A stretch of 64,000 nucleotides of DNA from Cyclobacteriaceae bacterium YHN15 (GCA_003797895.1 RKQB01000009.1:62001-126000), one strand, 5' to 3'. Positions 8,184 to 17,348 are shown, counted from the stretch's first letter. Translations and numbers: made by a program. Notes: generated by a model not told the origin, from the letters alone.

Positions 8184-8888
8184 TTAAATGCTTTTTGAAA
8201 TATTAAATTCTTTATAATAGCTCTTAAATCCCATTAACCTGGCAGCCGGAGTGAGTATAAAGGAAAGGGTTTTTTGAATAAATACGGGAGGTCCATCTGA
8301 CAGATACGAATCAAAACCAGCTTGTTGTATGGGAGCCAGCATGAACAATGTTACAGGAAGTTTCCCAAAATCAGGATTGTGATCCATTAGCCCATATATT
8401 TGAACAAGTCCAAATGCGAATTTTTCAGGAAAAGCGATTACACCCTTACTATGTAAAGTGTCTGCTGTTTCATTAAAAGGTTTATGGGGTGTTCCTTTGG
8501 AAACGAGAAGCTTTTCGCCCGGTAGTATCTTTTTAATTTCTCCATTTATAATAATAGAAAGCATACCGTTTTCTACCTCAAAAATTTCATCAAAATCAGT
8601 ATGTACGTGTGATGGTGGTCCAGATGCGTGAGGAGCAATTTCAAGGGAACATGAAACCAGACCATATTCTTGTTTTACAACTGTTTGACGAAAACCTTCT
8701 GCTTCACTATTCAACACTTGCCCTGGTTCAAAATAACCACTTATCTCCGGTATATTCTCGGGGAATACCACTAAGTGCAAAAAATATCCAATAGTAATAT
8801 AAGCAGCTATCAGTGCCATTGAATATAATATCATCTTCTTAAGAATCTTGAGTATATTTGCCGATTTAGTTGAATTATTGTTTTTCAT
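8184..8888 (-). CDS. Membrane-anchored cupin domain protein
   Basis: A 234-residue protein. A hydrophobic helix at about residues 18-40 anchors it, followed by a single cupin barrel (about 50-160). The metal-binding pattern is SHVHTDFDEIFEV, then a GxxxILPGEKLLVSKGTPHKPFN block, so the H-x-H, E and H ligands are all present. The C-terminal 70 residues contain a second hydrophobic stretch (PVTLFMLAPI). Such proteins bind a metal and a small ligand, or act as quinone or sugar-modifying enzymes; the reaction cannot be given. It lies 76 bp downstream of an AraC-type regulator on the same strand, which suggests control by it. Confidence 0.8.
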   Translation of the reverse strand: MKNNNSTKSANILKILKKMILYSMALIAAYITIGYFLHLVVFPENIPEISGYFEPGQVLNSEAEGFRQTVVKQEYGLVSCSLEIAPHASGPPSHVHTDFDEIFEVENGMLSIIINGEIKKILPGEKLLVSKGTPHKPFNETADTLHSKGVIAFPEKFAFGLVQIYGLMDHNPDFGKLPVTLFMLAPIQQAGFDSYLSDGPPVFIQKTLSFILTPAARLMGFKSYYKEFNISKSI

Positions 8889-8964
8889 ACCTCCCTAAGT
8901 TATGGGATAAAAATAGCCTGTAAATAATTCCGAAAATTGTATCTATCGGACAAGATGGTAAAAG

Positions 8965-9759
8965 CTATTTGAATAAATGGAAGGGCAAAGTTGTTTTGGT
9001 CATCTGATATTCTCTGGGAGTCATTGCAGTAAAGCATTTAAATACCCTGTTAAAATGCGGTTGGTCATAAAATCCGCTTAGGTATGAAATTTCTCCCAAA
9101 TTAGAATCATCGTGGTGTATCAATTTCACGGAGTGCATGAACTTCTTATAGAGAATTAGTTCTTGGGCCGAAATCCCAAAAAATTCGCTTATTTTTCTAT
9201 TAAGTTGACGTGTGGAATAGCAAATTTTTCCAGCAAGCACATCAACTGATTGAAAGGATGTAATATTGTCTGAGATGAACAATTTAGAAATAACAGCAGA
9301 TCTAGGGCATAAGAGGAAGTTATTGTGCTTAAAATTTTTCTCAATAATTTTTACACGGGATTGAAAATTCTTTGCTTCACCTAATTGATTCCAAATTGTT
9401 CGAAAACCAGGTTTAAACAAAGTGAAATCTACTACTTGATTTGTCAATTCATAGGACAGTACTCCCAGACTTCTCAGGGCATGTGGCAGAAGCCTTATTC
9501 CAAAAAGATGATGAGAACCTGAATAATTAGCAATAACAGAACGGGTATGAATTCCTTGGACAAAGCATGAAGGTGTTGCGATCAGTTCATTTTTATCCGT
9601 AAGCTGACCTTCAATCGGATCCGCAAGATTAAACACAATTTCAATGACTCCTTGTGGCAGTATTTGCTCAGTATATTCATGACCCCCTTTTAATTCCCAA
9701 AGAAAAAGAATACAGTCTGCCAATGTGTTATTCTTCGGAATATGTATTTGGAAGTCCAC
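8965..9759 (-). CDS. AraC-family transcriptional regulator (DUF6597-type N-terminus)
   Basis: A 264-residue regulator. The N-terminal ~110 residues (IPKNNTLADCILFLWELKGG, then QILPQGVIEIVFNL) match the effector domain often found before AraC helix-turn-helix pairs in Bacteroidota. The C-terminal ~100 residues form the two HTH units: SVDVLAGKICYSTRQLNRKI and LGEISYLSGFYDQPHFNRVF, with the PREYQ ending typical of AraC/XylS. The gene begins with GTG, since no ATG is available in frame near the domain start. It is upstream of the cupin gene, its most likely target. The inducer is unknown. Confidence 0.87.
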   Translation of the reverse strand: MDFQIHIPKNNTLADCILFLWELKGGHEYTEQILPQGVIEIVFNLADPIEGQLTDKNELIATPSCFVQGIHTRSVIANYSGSHHLFGIRLLPHALRSLGVLSYELTNQVVDFTLFKPGFRTIWNQLGEAKNFQSRVKIIEKNFKHNNFLLCPRSAVISKLFISDNITSFQSVDVLAGKICYSTRQLNRKISEFFGISAQELILYKKFMHSVKLIHHDDSNLGEISYLSGFYDQPHFNRVFKCFTAMTPREYQMTKTTLPFHLFK

Positions 9760-10057
9760 TGCTTATTATTTAGTTATACTGATATTTAAAGAGTCGTTAT
9801 ACTTGGTGAAAGATCTTAGTTGACATTTCAGTTTTGTAGCATGACATAGGCAGCGCCACAACGGCTGATATTCCCTAATTACCTAAACTAAAACTAATCT
9901 CTTTAAAATCCAATTATTCCCCACTGTCATAATTTTCGGAAAATAACTTAGCCATACCTTATTGATAATTCCTTTAGGCCAACTGAGTAAATGCTTTTTA
10001 TGGGAACAATCCCAATCAAAATAACTATTTTTAAAAACGTTTAAATCAAACCTTTTC
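9760..10057. other. Divergent intergenic region between AraC regulator and crcB
   Basis: These 298 bases separate divergent genes and must hold both promoters. I see no clear -33/-7 pair, no terminator and no convincing fluoride riboswitch before crcB. An open frame reading leftward through 9883-10302 is only the antisense of crcB. Confidence 0.5.
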
Positions 10058-10426
10058 ATGAAACAGATTTTGCTAGTCGGTATTGGAGGAGGCATTGGCA
10101 GTATCCTGCGGTATCTCATCAATGAACTGTCGAGAAAATTTTCCTTGAATACTCTTCCCCTAGGAACATTTACAGCCAACCTTTTGGGATGCTTCCTTAT
10201 CGGATTGCTTTTAGGGTACTTCACCAAGCACCAAGGAATGTCCCAAGAATGGTCCTTGTTGCTAATTACTGGTTTCTGTGGAGGATTTACCACCTTTTCC
10301 ACCTTTTCCGCTGAAAACTTCGCCTTCCTTCAGTCCGGGAATTACTTACAGTTGATCGGCTATATCTTGGGCAGTGTTGTTTTGGGAATTTTGGCTGTTT
10401 TTCTGGGGTTTCTCCTCACAAAATAG
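10058..10426 (+). CDS. crcB: Fluoride ion channel CrcB (Fluc)
   Basis: A 122-residue four-helix membrane protein with the family hallmarks: GIGGGIGSILRYL at the start, GTFTANLLGCFLIG in the middle with the conserved Asn, and GFCGGFTTFSTFSAE in the third helix, which holds the Phe-box and polar track that line the fluoride pore. CrcB dimers of this size are antiparallel homodimers that export fluoride passively, and no second crcB copy is adjacent. It stands alone, with the TIGR01777 epimerase gene starting 58 bp downstream on the same strand. Confidence 0.95.
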   Translation: MKQILLVGIGGGIGSILRYLINELSRKFSLNTLPLGTFTANLLGCFLIGLLLGYFTKHQGMSQEWSLLLITGFCGGFTTFSTFSAENFAFLQSGNYLQLIGYILGSVVLGILAVFLGFLLTK

Positions 10427-10484
10427 ACCAAAGTCTAAACCAATGCTCCTCTTGGGAGTATATTAAAAAAAGATTGACAAAACC

Positions 10485-11384
10485 ATGAAAAACATATTGA
10501 TTACAGGAGGTTCAGGACTTCTTGGAAAAAAAATCACCCAATTGTTGGAACGGAAGGGATTTGAAGTTGCCTGGCTTAGCCGAAATCCAGAGAAATACAA
10601 ACAAAAATCCTTTGCTTGGGACCTTGAAAAAAAATCCCTTGATCCTGAAGCAGTAAACTGGTCAGATGGTATCATCCACCTAGCAGGTGAGGGGGTAGCG
10701 GATAAAAGATGGACTGATTCCCGTAAAAAAGCCATTCTGGAAAGCCGGACCAATTCGACTGCACTTTTACTGCAAGCTATTGAGAAATCAGACAAAAAAC
10801 CTGAGGTGTTTGTATCTGCCTCTGCTGTAGGTTTTTATGGATTCAATACAGGAAACAACTTAGTGGATGAGTCTAGCCCATCAGGAAATGATTTTTTGGC
10901 AAAAGTGGTTATCGCTTGGGAAAAGGAGGTCCAAAAGATTGAAAAACTGGCAATCAGAACTGTAATGCTCCGCATTGGAATCGTACTGGATAATAAAGGC
11001 GGTGCTTTGGTAGAAATGCTCAAACCCCCAGTTGCTGCCCCTTTGGGAAGCGGCAAGCAGTGGATGAGCTGGATAGCCATAGACGATCTGGCAAGGATAT
11101 TTCTCTTTGCCTTGGAAAATGAACAGGTAAAAGGAATCTACAATGCCGTGGGTCCAAAACCGGCAACCAATGCCGAGCTTACAGAGAAAGCCGCAAAAAA
11201 AGTGGGTAAACTTTTTCTGGGAATGGGTGTGCCAGGATTTGTACTAAAACTGATCTTGGGAGAAATGGCGCAGATGGTCTTGGGTGGCAATAAAGTTTCG
11301 TCCAAAAAAATCCAGGAAGCAGGGTTTCAGTTCAGGTACCCAAGCCTGGAGGAAGCTTTGGAGAAGATTTACAATGGGGTTTGA
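10485..11384 (+). CDS. TIGR01777 family epimerase (SDR39U1/YfcH-like)
   Basis: A 299-residue extended short-chain dehydrogenase. The nucleotide-binding motif TGGSGLLGKKI is at residues 6-16. The family-specific HLAGEGVADKRWTDSRKK follows, and SASAVGFYG occupies the place of the usual YxxxK active-site region. The C-terminal PLGSGKQWMSWIAIDDLARI and LGGNKVSSKKIQEAGF segments are also diagnostic of this family. Substrate and reaction are not established; members bind NADP and have been described as nucleoside-diphosphate-sugar epimerase-like. It may be co-transcribed with crcB. Confidence 0.9.
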   Translation: MKNILITGGSGLLGKKITQLLERKGFEVAWLSRNPEKYKQKSFAWDLEKKSLDPEAVNWSDGIIHLAGEGVADKRWTDSRKKAILESRTNSTALLLQAIEKSDKKPEVFVSASAVGFYGFNTGNNLVDESSPSGNDFLAKVVIAWEKEVQKIEKLAIRTVMLRIGIVLDNKGGALVEMLKPPVAAPLGSGKQWMSWIAIDDLARIFLFALENEQVKGIYNAVGPKPATNAELTEKAAKKVGKLFLGMGVPGFVLKLILGEMAQMVLGGNKVSSKKIQEAGFQFRYPSLEEALEKIYNGV

Positions 11385-11430
11385 ATTGCGTGATGTTGGG
11401 TGACGGATGTTGGAAGACAGGAAACGGAAG

Positions 11431-11456
11431 TTCTCCCGATAATGCTACCGGGAGAA
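11431..11456. other. Hairpin downstream of the epimerase gene
   Basis: TTCTCCCG (11431-11438) pairs with CGGGAGAA (11449-11456) around a 10-nt loop, 47 bp after the epimerase stop codon. There is no T-run, so termination would not be classical. The stem sits inside a degenerate GATGTTGG/GACGGATGTTGG sequence similar to other intergenic regions in this window. Confidence 0.4.
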
Positions 11457-11555
11457 ACATCTTTGGATGACCGAGGTCGACTGTGATTGTACAAGTAAGA
11501 TGTAAAAAGTGAAATCAGAAAGGCATGAGATTGGAATTTGGAATTTTTCAATAAT

Positions 11556-11729
11556 CTAAATCGTAGTTTTCTTACCCATCAAAAACCATAAAATGGTTCC
11601 TAAAAGTGGAAGAAACAAGACCACCAAAACCCAGACAATTTTGTCATTCTTCCCTCCGAATTTACTGCTGACCACATCGTATATGGTAAAGGCATATATA
11701 ATCAGACCAACAATTCCTAATCCGAACAT
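11556..11729 (-). CDS. PLDc_N-domain small membrane protein (57 aa)
   Basis: A 57-residue frame starting MFGLGIVGLIIYAF and ending MGKKTTI. It has two hydrophobic helices (about residues 3-16 and 32-52) and the connecting motif YDVVSSKFGGKNDK, which is the PLDc_N (phospholipase D/nuclease-associated) signature. In full-length proteins this domain precedes cardiolipin synthase-type PLD domains. Stand-alone copies are common in Bacteroidota and their role is unknown. The gene follows korB on the opposite side of 13 bp and on the same strand, so it may be the last gene of the Kor operon. Confidence 0.8.
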   Translation of the reverse strand: MFGLGIVGLIIYAFTIYDVVSSKFGGKNDKIVWVLVVLFLPLLGTILWFLMGKKTTI

Positions 11730-11742
11730 ATCATTTCATTTT

Positions 11743-12795
11743 TTATCTATATCCCTCATTGATGGCCTGGAGATTCTGCTCTCCCGGGCATAATTCTGAC
11801 TCATCCAGCCTGTTCAAAGGCTTATGATAAGTATTTAATGTTTCATGGAGGTCCTTCCATTCGGTATTCACATAGATCAGACCTGTTAGAATCTCATTTT
11901 TTACCCTAGCCTGTTGCAGGGCATTTACTGCAGAAATACGGTCTTCAACATCCCAGTCTGTTTCAAGCTTATTCAGTTGAATCAATGATCCATCATGTAG
12001 GGCAATTCTGGTTGACTTTCCTTCTTCATAAGATGCCTTTATTTCCGGCATTTCAGGGACAAAATCCAAAGTGGAAGTGGCCTCAATATGCTCCCTGACA
12101 TAATCATAAGACTTGGTGGATCCGGGGTTGTTGTTGAATGTAACGCAGGGAGACACCACATTGAGAAAGGCAAAGCCTTTATGGTGCATGGCTGCCTTGA
12201 TCAAAGGAACCAGTTGCTGTTTATCCCCGCTGAAACTTTGGGCTACAAAAGATGCCCCCAATTCTATCGCCAAACTGGCCAAATCTATGGCCTGAAAAGG
12301 ATTGATGGAGCCGGCCTTGCTTTTGGAACCTTGATCTGCTGTGGCAGAGTCCTGGCCTTTGGTCAAACCATAGCAACCATTGTTCATGACAATGTATACC
12401 ATGTTCAGGTTTCTTCTGATTACATGGACAAATTGCCCCATACCAATGGATGCGGAATCCCCATCACCTGATACGCCAAAGTACACCATGTCCTTATTGG
12501 CCATACTGGCACCGGTTGCTACAGAAGGCATTCTTCCGTGCACGGAATTAAATCCATGGGAATTCCCCAGGAAATAGGTGGGTGTTTTGGAAGAACACCC
12601 TATTCCTGAAATCTTGGCCACTTTATGCGGCTCAACTGACATTTCAAAACAGGCCTGAACTATAGCCGCACTGATGCTATCATGACCACAGCCCGCACAA
12701 AGCGTGGAAAGTGACCCTTCATATTCTTTAAGGGTATAGCCTAATTTGTTCTTGGGCAGTTTTGGGTGTCTAAAGAGTGGTTTTAAATAGCTCAT
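11743..12795 (-). CDS. korB: 2-oxoacid:ferredoxin oxidoreductase, beta subunit (KorB)
   Basis: A 350-residue thiamine-diphosphate-binding subunit. TDP/Mg2+ contacts are visible in VSGDGDSASIGMG and NNGCYGLTKGQ. The [4Fe-4S] cysteines are in TLCAGCGHDS, SGIGCSSK and VVSPCVTF. The enzyme oxidatively decarboxylates a 2-oxoacid, probably 2-oxoglutarate, to the acyl-CoA and passes electrons to ferredoxin or a partner flavoprotein. Its start overlaps the end of korA by 26 bp. This operon is the only TDP-dependent ferredoxin oxidoreductase in the window and coexists with a pyruvate dehydrogenase E1 alpha gene near 62 kb. Exact 2-oxoacid preference cannot be read directly. Confidence 0.93.
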   Translation of the reverse strand: MSYLKPLFRHPKLPKNKLGYTLKEYEGSLSTLCAGCGHDSISAAIVQACFEMSVEPHKVAKISGIGCSSKTPTYFLGNSHGFNSVHGRMPSVATGASMANKDMVYFGVSGDGDSASIGMGQFVHVIRRNLNMVYIVMNNGCYGLTKGQDSATADQGSKSKAGSINPFQAIDLASLAIELGASFVAQSFSGDKQQLVPLIKAAMHHKGFAFLNVVSPCVTFNNNPGSTKSYDYVREHIEATSTLDFVPEMPEIKASYEEGKSTRIALHDGSLIQLNKLETDWDVEDRISAVNALQQARVKNEILTGLIYVNTEWKDLHETLNTYHKPLNRLDESELCPGEQNLQAINEGYR

Positions 12796-14608
12796 GGCGC
12801 TGCGTTTTTTCTTTGGTAAGGAAATTAGTGATTTGATTCTTTATGGCATCTGCTGTAATGGGCATGCCATCGTAATTCAGGACCGGAATGAGTTTAGAAG
12901 GATCAGTGCCAAGTTCCATAATCATCATACTTCTCATCTGACCGTCACGGTTTTGTTCTATGACAAAAATGAGGCGATGGGAATGTACAAAATCTACAAC
13001 CTCTTCCCCAAAAGGGAAAGCTTTTATCCGTATCGCATCTACATGGATACCCTCTTCTGTCAACAAATCTTTGGCCTCTTCTGCAGAAAACTGGGAGGTT
13101 CCAAAGAATAAGATTCCTAATTCTGATTGTTTGGCCTTTTGATAAAGTTGGGCAGATGGGACCAGTTTCCTGGCAGTTTCCCATTTTTTCAGCAAGCGGT
13201 CCATGTTTCTTTGATATGCTGCACCATCTTCGGTGTATGCTGCATATTCATCTTTGGAAGTGCCCCTCGTAAAGAAAGATCCTTTGGTAGGATGTGTGCC
13301 TGGATAGGTCCGGTAAGGGATTCCATCCCCGTCCACATCCAAATACCTTCCGAAACGGCCCACATGTTCAAGTTCCTCAGCATTAAGCACTTTCCCCCTA
13401 TCGTATTCTCTTTTATCAGTCCAATGAAATGGTTCAGAAATATGGTCATTCATACCCAAATCCAAATCTGTCATCACCATGATGGGTGTTTGTAATCTTT
13501 CTGCCAGGTCGAAACTTTGAGCAGTCATATCAAAACACTCTCTTGGAGTTGATGGGAGTAATAAAACATGCTTCGTATCTCCATGCGATGCATAGGCTGC
13601 CAGCAGCAAATCCGGTTGCTGGGTTCTGGTAGGCATGCCAGTGCTTGGGCCTGCCCTTTGGACATCCACCAGCACTGCAGGTACTTCGGCAAAATAGGCC
13701 AAACCAAGGAATTCATTCATCAATGAAACCCCTGGTCCACTGGTAGCCGTAAATGCCCTTGCGCCATTCCAGTTTGCTCCGATGACCATCCCCATCGCCG
13801 CCAGTTCATCCTCTGCCTGAATAATGGCAAATTTATGTTCTCCAGTTTCCGGATCAAGCCTATATTCTTTACAGTAATGCTCAAATGCTTCTGCCACTGA
13901 GGTGGAAGGAGTAATGGGATACCAAGCCATTACGGTTGCTCCTCCATACACTGCTCCCAACCCGCAAGCTGTATTTCCATCTACGATAATTTTATCCCCA
14001 ATTAGATCCCTTCTTTCCAAATGAAAAGGGAGGGGATGTTCAAAATTGGCCTCCACATAATTTATCCCAAGTTTTAACGCTACCAGATTAGCCTCAATCA
14101 ATTGTGATTTCCCCTCAAATTGTTCCCCTACCAGTTTTATGATCTCCTCCACATCCATGTTCAATAATTTTGATAGGGCTCCCACATAAATTATGTTTTT
14201 GAGCAATTGCCTTTTCCTAGGATCTGAAAAAGCCTGATTGGACATTTCCATCATGGGAATTCCCAGGTAATGTATATCATCCCTCAAATACGTGTCGGGA
14301 AGCTTTTTGGTACTATCATATATAAAGTAACCGCCAGGTTTCACATTCTTTATATCCTGAGCCATACTTTGTGGATTGACACAAACCATTAAATCTATTC
14401 CTTCTCTTCTGCCTAAATACCCCTTCTCACTGACCCTTACTTCATACCAAGTGGGCAGTCCCTGTATATTGGAAGGAAAAATATTTTTGGGTGTTACAGG
14501 TATGCCCATCCGAAAGATGGTTTTGGCAAACAGGTAGTTGGCACTGGCTGAACCGGTACCGTTAACATTGGCAAACCGGATTATAAAATCGTTTATCGTT
14601 CTTTTCAT
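12770..14608 (-). CDS. korA: 2-oxoacid:ferredoxin oxidoreductase, fused gamma-alpha subunit (KorA)
   Basis: A 612-residue protein. The N-terminal ~190 residues form the gamma (CoA-transfer related) domain, starting with NVNGTGSASANYLFAKTIFR. The alpha domain begins near VDGNTACGLGAVYGG and carries YPITPSTSVAEAFEHY, TSGPGVSLMNEFLGLA and QRAGPSTGMPTRTQQPDLL, all standard KorA motifs. With KorB it makes the catalytic core that converts a 2-oxoacid plus CoA to acyl-CoA and CO2. The start at 14608 (MKRTINDF) is preferred to an earlier one because it forms a four-base ATGA overlap with the upstream FAD/Fe-S gene and removes 40 residues that belong to the antisense of that gene. Confidence 0.93.
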   Translation of the reverse strand: MKRTINDFIIRFANVNGTGSASANYLFAKTIFRMGIPVTPKNIFPSNIQGLPTWYEVRVSEKGYLGRREGIDLMVCVNPQSMAQDIKNVKPGGYFIYDSTKKLPDTYLRDDIHYLGIPMMEMSNQAFSDPRKRQLLKNIIYVGALSKLLNMDVEEIIKLVGEQFEGKSQLIEANLVALKLGINYVEANFEHPLPFHLERRDLIGDKIIVDGNTACGLGAVYGGATVMAWYPITPSTSVAEAFEHYCKEYRLDPETGEHKFAIIQAEDELAAMGMVIGANWNGARAFTATSGPGVSLMNEFLGLAYFAEVPAVLVDVQRAGPSTGMPTRTQQPDLLLAAYASHGDTKHVLLLPSTPRECFDMTAQSFDLAERLQTPIMVMTDLDLGMNDHISEPFHWTDKREYDRGKVLNAEELEHVGRFGRYLDVDGDGIPYRTYPGTHPTKGSFFTRGTSKDEYAAYTEDGAAYQRNMDRLLKKWETARKLVPSAQLYQKAKQSELGILFFGTSQFSAEEAKDLLTEEGIHVDAIRIKAFPFGEEVVDFVHSHRLIFVIEQNRDGQMRSMMIMELGTDPSKLIPVLNYDGMPITADAIKNQITNFLTKEKTQRHELFKTTL

Positions 14609-16410
14609 TTTTGTATCTGGGGAAGTGGTGCTTGCATTTGATGGGCTTTTGTCACGGAATAGAAGTATTTCTGCATATCCCATGCAGAGGTTGGGCACCT
14701 TTCTGCACATAAGCCGCAATGCAAACAAACATCTTCATCCTTTACCATAACCCGTCCGGTTTTAAGTTCTTTGGAAACCAAAAGATCTTGTTCAGGATTC
14801 TCCGCAGGAACCAGTAATTTTTGACGGAGATCAGGTTCTTCGGCATTTACCGTAAAAGTGATGCAGGAAGTCGGACAGACATCCATGCAGGCATCACATT
14901 CAATACAACGGTCTTCGGTAAATACAGTCTGTACATCACAGTTTAGACATCTCTGGGTTTCTTTGTAGGCAGTAGCTACATCAAAGCCCAACTCCACTTC
15001 TTTTTTCCTATCCTTTAGGGTAAGTTTTTTCGATGCTTGGGGCACAATGTAACGTTGATCAATTGCCACACTACTGTCATAGCTCCATTCATGAATTCCC
15101 ATTTTTTGGCTTACCAAATTGGTGTATGGGGAAGGTCTATTCCTTAAATCCTGACCTTCGCAGAATAGATGGATCGAAACGGCCGCCTGATGACCATGGG
15201 CCACTGCAGTAATGACATTCTTTGGTCCAAATGCTGCATCTCCTCCAAAAAACACCTTGGGCAAAGTAGATTGAAAGGTCAATTCATCTACCAACGGCAT
15301 TCCCCATTGGTCAAATTCCATCCCCAAATCTCTTTCTATCCAAGGAAAGCTGTTTTCTTGGCCAATAGCTATCAAAACTTCATCCGATTCTATGAAAACG
15401 TCCGGTTCTGGTGTGGGTAACAATTGCCTCTTCCCATTTTCATCATAGACAGCTTTTACCTTTTGGAATTTCATTCCGATCAGTTTTCCGTTTTCGACTT
15501 CAAAACTCAAAGGAACATGGTTATCGATAATTTCTATGTCTTCATGCAAAGCGTCTTCTTTTTCCCAAGGGGATGCCTTCATTTCCTCAAATGGACTCCT
15601 TACCACCACTTTGACTTGATTTCCTCCCAATCTCCTTGAAGTCCTGCAACAATCCATGGCAGTATTACCTCCTCCGAGTACAATCACTTTTTTGGAGATG
15701 GCCTTCGTATGTTCAAAGGCTACATTGGCCAACCATTCTATTCCAATATGAATGTGCTTATCCCCTTCTTTTCTTCCTGGAAGCTTTGGTAGATCTCTTC
15801 CTTTAGGTGCACCTGTACCCACAAATACAGCATCATACCCCTTTTCCATGACATCCTTAAGACTACTCACATACGTTAAAAATTGGGTGTGAATTCCCAT
15901 ATCCAGAATAAAATTAACCTCCTCGTTGAGTACCTCCTCCGGTAGTCTGAAGGAAGGAATCTGACTCCTCATCATACCGCCTCCCGCTACCTGTTCATCA
16001 AAAAGGTGAATTTCATATCCTAAAGGAGCCAGATCCCTGGCCACAGTTAGGGAGGCAGGACCTCCACCAATCAAGGCAACCCTTTTTCCATTTGGCTCAA
16101 AAGGTCCTTGGGGCATATGCTTTTTGACATCCCCCTTGTTATCTGCAGCTACCCTTTTGAGGCGACAAATCGCCACAGGTTCCTCTTCTACCCTTACTCT
16201 TCGGCATGCTGGCTCACAGGGTCTGTCGCAGGTTCTTCCCAAAACACCGGGAAAAACGTTTGATTCCCAGTTGACCATATAGGCTTCTGTAAATTTCTCG
16301 GCGGCAATCAATCGGATGTATTCCGGTACAGGAGTATGTGCAGGGCATGCATATTGGCAATCCACTACCTTATGGTAGTACTCAGGATCTTGGGTATTGG
16401 TAGGCTTCAT
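14605..16410 (-). CDS. GltD-like NAD(P)/FAD oxidoreductase with C-terminal 2[4Fe-4S] ferredoxin domain
   Basis: A 601-residue flavoprotein. The N-terminal Cys cluster (CQYACPAHTPVPEYI, then GRTCDRPCEPACRR) resembles the Fe-S domain of glutamate synthase small subunit. An FAD Rossmann motif VALIGGGPASL lies near residue 110 and an NAD(P) motif VIVLGGGNTAMDCC near 240. The C-terminus adds two [4Fe-4S] motifs, CIECDACMDVCP and CLHCGLCAERCP. No glutamate synthase large subunit is present. It is the first gene of the Kor operon, overlapping korA by 4 bp, so it most likely moves electrons between KorAB-derived reduced Fe-S clusters and NAD(P)H. The direction of flow is inferred. Confidence 0.9.
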   Translation of the reverse strand: MKPTNTQDPEYYHKVVDCQYACPAHTPVPEYIRLIAAEKFTEAYMVNWESNVFPGVLGRTCDRPCEPACRRVRVEEEPVAICRLKRVAADNKGDVKKHMPQGPFEPNGKRVALIGGGPASLTVARDLAPLGYEIHLFDEQVAGGGMMRSQIPSFRLPEEVLNEEVNFILDMGIHTQFLTYVSSLKDVMEKGYDAVFVGTGAPKGRDLPKLPGRKEGDKHIHIGIEWLANVAFEHTKAISKKVIVLGGGNTAMDCCRTSRRLGGNQVKVVVRSPFEEMKASPWEKEDALHEDIEIIDNHVPLSFEVENGKLIGMKFQKVKAVYDENGKRQLLPTPEPDVFIESDEVLIAIGQENSFPWIERDLGMEFDQWGMPLVDELTFQSTLPKVFFGGDAAFGPKNVITAVAHGHQAAVSIHLFCEGQDLRNRPSPYTNLVSQKMGIHEWSYDSSVAIDQRYIVPQASKKLTLKDRKKEVELGFDVATAYKETQRCLNCDVQTVFTEDRCIECDACMDVCPTSCITFTVNAEEPDLRQKLLVPAENPEQDLLVSKELKTGRVMVKDEDVCLHCGLCAERCPTSAWDMQKYFYSVTKAHQMQAPLPQIQK

Positions 16411-16580
16411 GGTTATACTGGTTTATTGCTCCAAGACTATTAGTATTAGTTTTTAAATCTAATAATTTTCAGAATTTAATGCCGTTTATGTGGGAATAAA
16501 ATTAGAATTAATTTTGATAGCCTATATTTAAGCAAAATATCAACAATTTACTTACCCAATTTTAATTGTTTTACATGCAT

Positions 16581-17348
16581 ATGGACAAAAGCCTTATCAA
16601 TAAAACATATATTATTACCGGTGCAAGCAGCGGAATGGGAAGAGCAACTGCCCTTAAATTTGCCCAAGAAGGTGCCCAACTAATACTTAGCGGAAGGGAT
16701 GAGGCAAAAGGTCAGCAAGTTGTTAACGAAATCCATTCCACAAATGGAAGTGCTGTTTTTTATCAAGGAGATGTAAGCGATTTGGATTACAATAAAAAAC
16801 TGGTCGAACTGGCAATTCAACACTATGGACAGCTGGATGGCCTGGTCACCAATGCAGGTATCTTGGGCTTGGGATCAATTACAGAATTAGAACCCAAACT
16901 TTGGCATGATACCTTCGGCGTCAATGTTAATTCCGTATTCTACTTGCTTAAATTTGCCATTCCGGAAATGTTGAAAAGACCAAGTGCCTCAGTTGTGGTG
17001 AATGCATCCATAGCCGCTTTTAAAACTTTTCCAAACCATCCTGCATATTGTGCCTCCAAAGCGGCATTGGTAGCCTTAGCCAAACAAGCTGCTGTGGAAT
17101 ATGGGCCTACAATAAGAATCAACTGTATCTGTCCAGGACCGGTTGACACTCCTTTGATCCATGCCTCGGCAGTAGCTTTCCCTGACCCGGCTAAGGCTGT
17201 AGAAGATGCCGGGAAAAATACCCTGCTCCAAAGACTCGGAACACCCGAAGATATAGCCAAACTGACCTTTTTTTTAATTTCAGAGGATTCTTCCTGGATA
17301 ACAGGAAGTGTTTATACCATAGATGGAGGAGCTATAGCTAAAGGCTGA
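16581..17348 (+). CDS. Classical short-chain dehydrogenase/reductase
   Basis: A 255-residue SDR with the cofactor motif TGASSGMG near the start, NAG in VTNAGILG, the catalytic Ser in VVNASIAA, and YCASK as the YxxxK pair. ICPGPVDTPLI follows it, and the C-terminus has GSVYTIDGG. The enzyme should oxidise or reduce a hydroxyl/keto group with NAD(P)(H), but the substrate cannot be predicted. The start is placed at MDKSLINKT; an ATG two codons upstream (16575) and a TTG at 16566 are also in frame. It is divergent from the Kor operon and appears to stand alone. Confidence 0.88.
   Translation: MDKSLINKTYIITGASSGMGRATALKFAQEGAQLILSGRDEAKGQQVVNEIHSTNGSAVFYQGDVSDLDYNKKLVELAIQHYGQLDGLVTNAGILGLGSITELEPKLWHDTFGVNVNSVFYLLKFAIPEMLKRPSASVVVNASIAAFKTFPNHPAYCASKAALVALAKQAAVEYGPTIRINCICPGPVDTPLIHASAVAFPDPAKAVEDAGKNTLLQRLGTPEDIAKLTFFLISEDSSWITGSVYTIDGGAIAKG

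Noticed and set aside
9841..10057. Fluoride riboswitch upstream of crcB
   Set aside because: GGCTGATATTCCC near 9863 vaguely recalls part of the crcB motif, but the GGCGATGG block, the second stem and the pseudoknot partner are not present.
9883..10302. Leftward open frame of 139 codons
   Set aside because: It is mostly antisense to crcB, has no recognisable motif, and its codon pattern is explained by the crcB frame.
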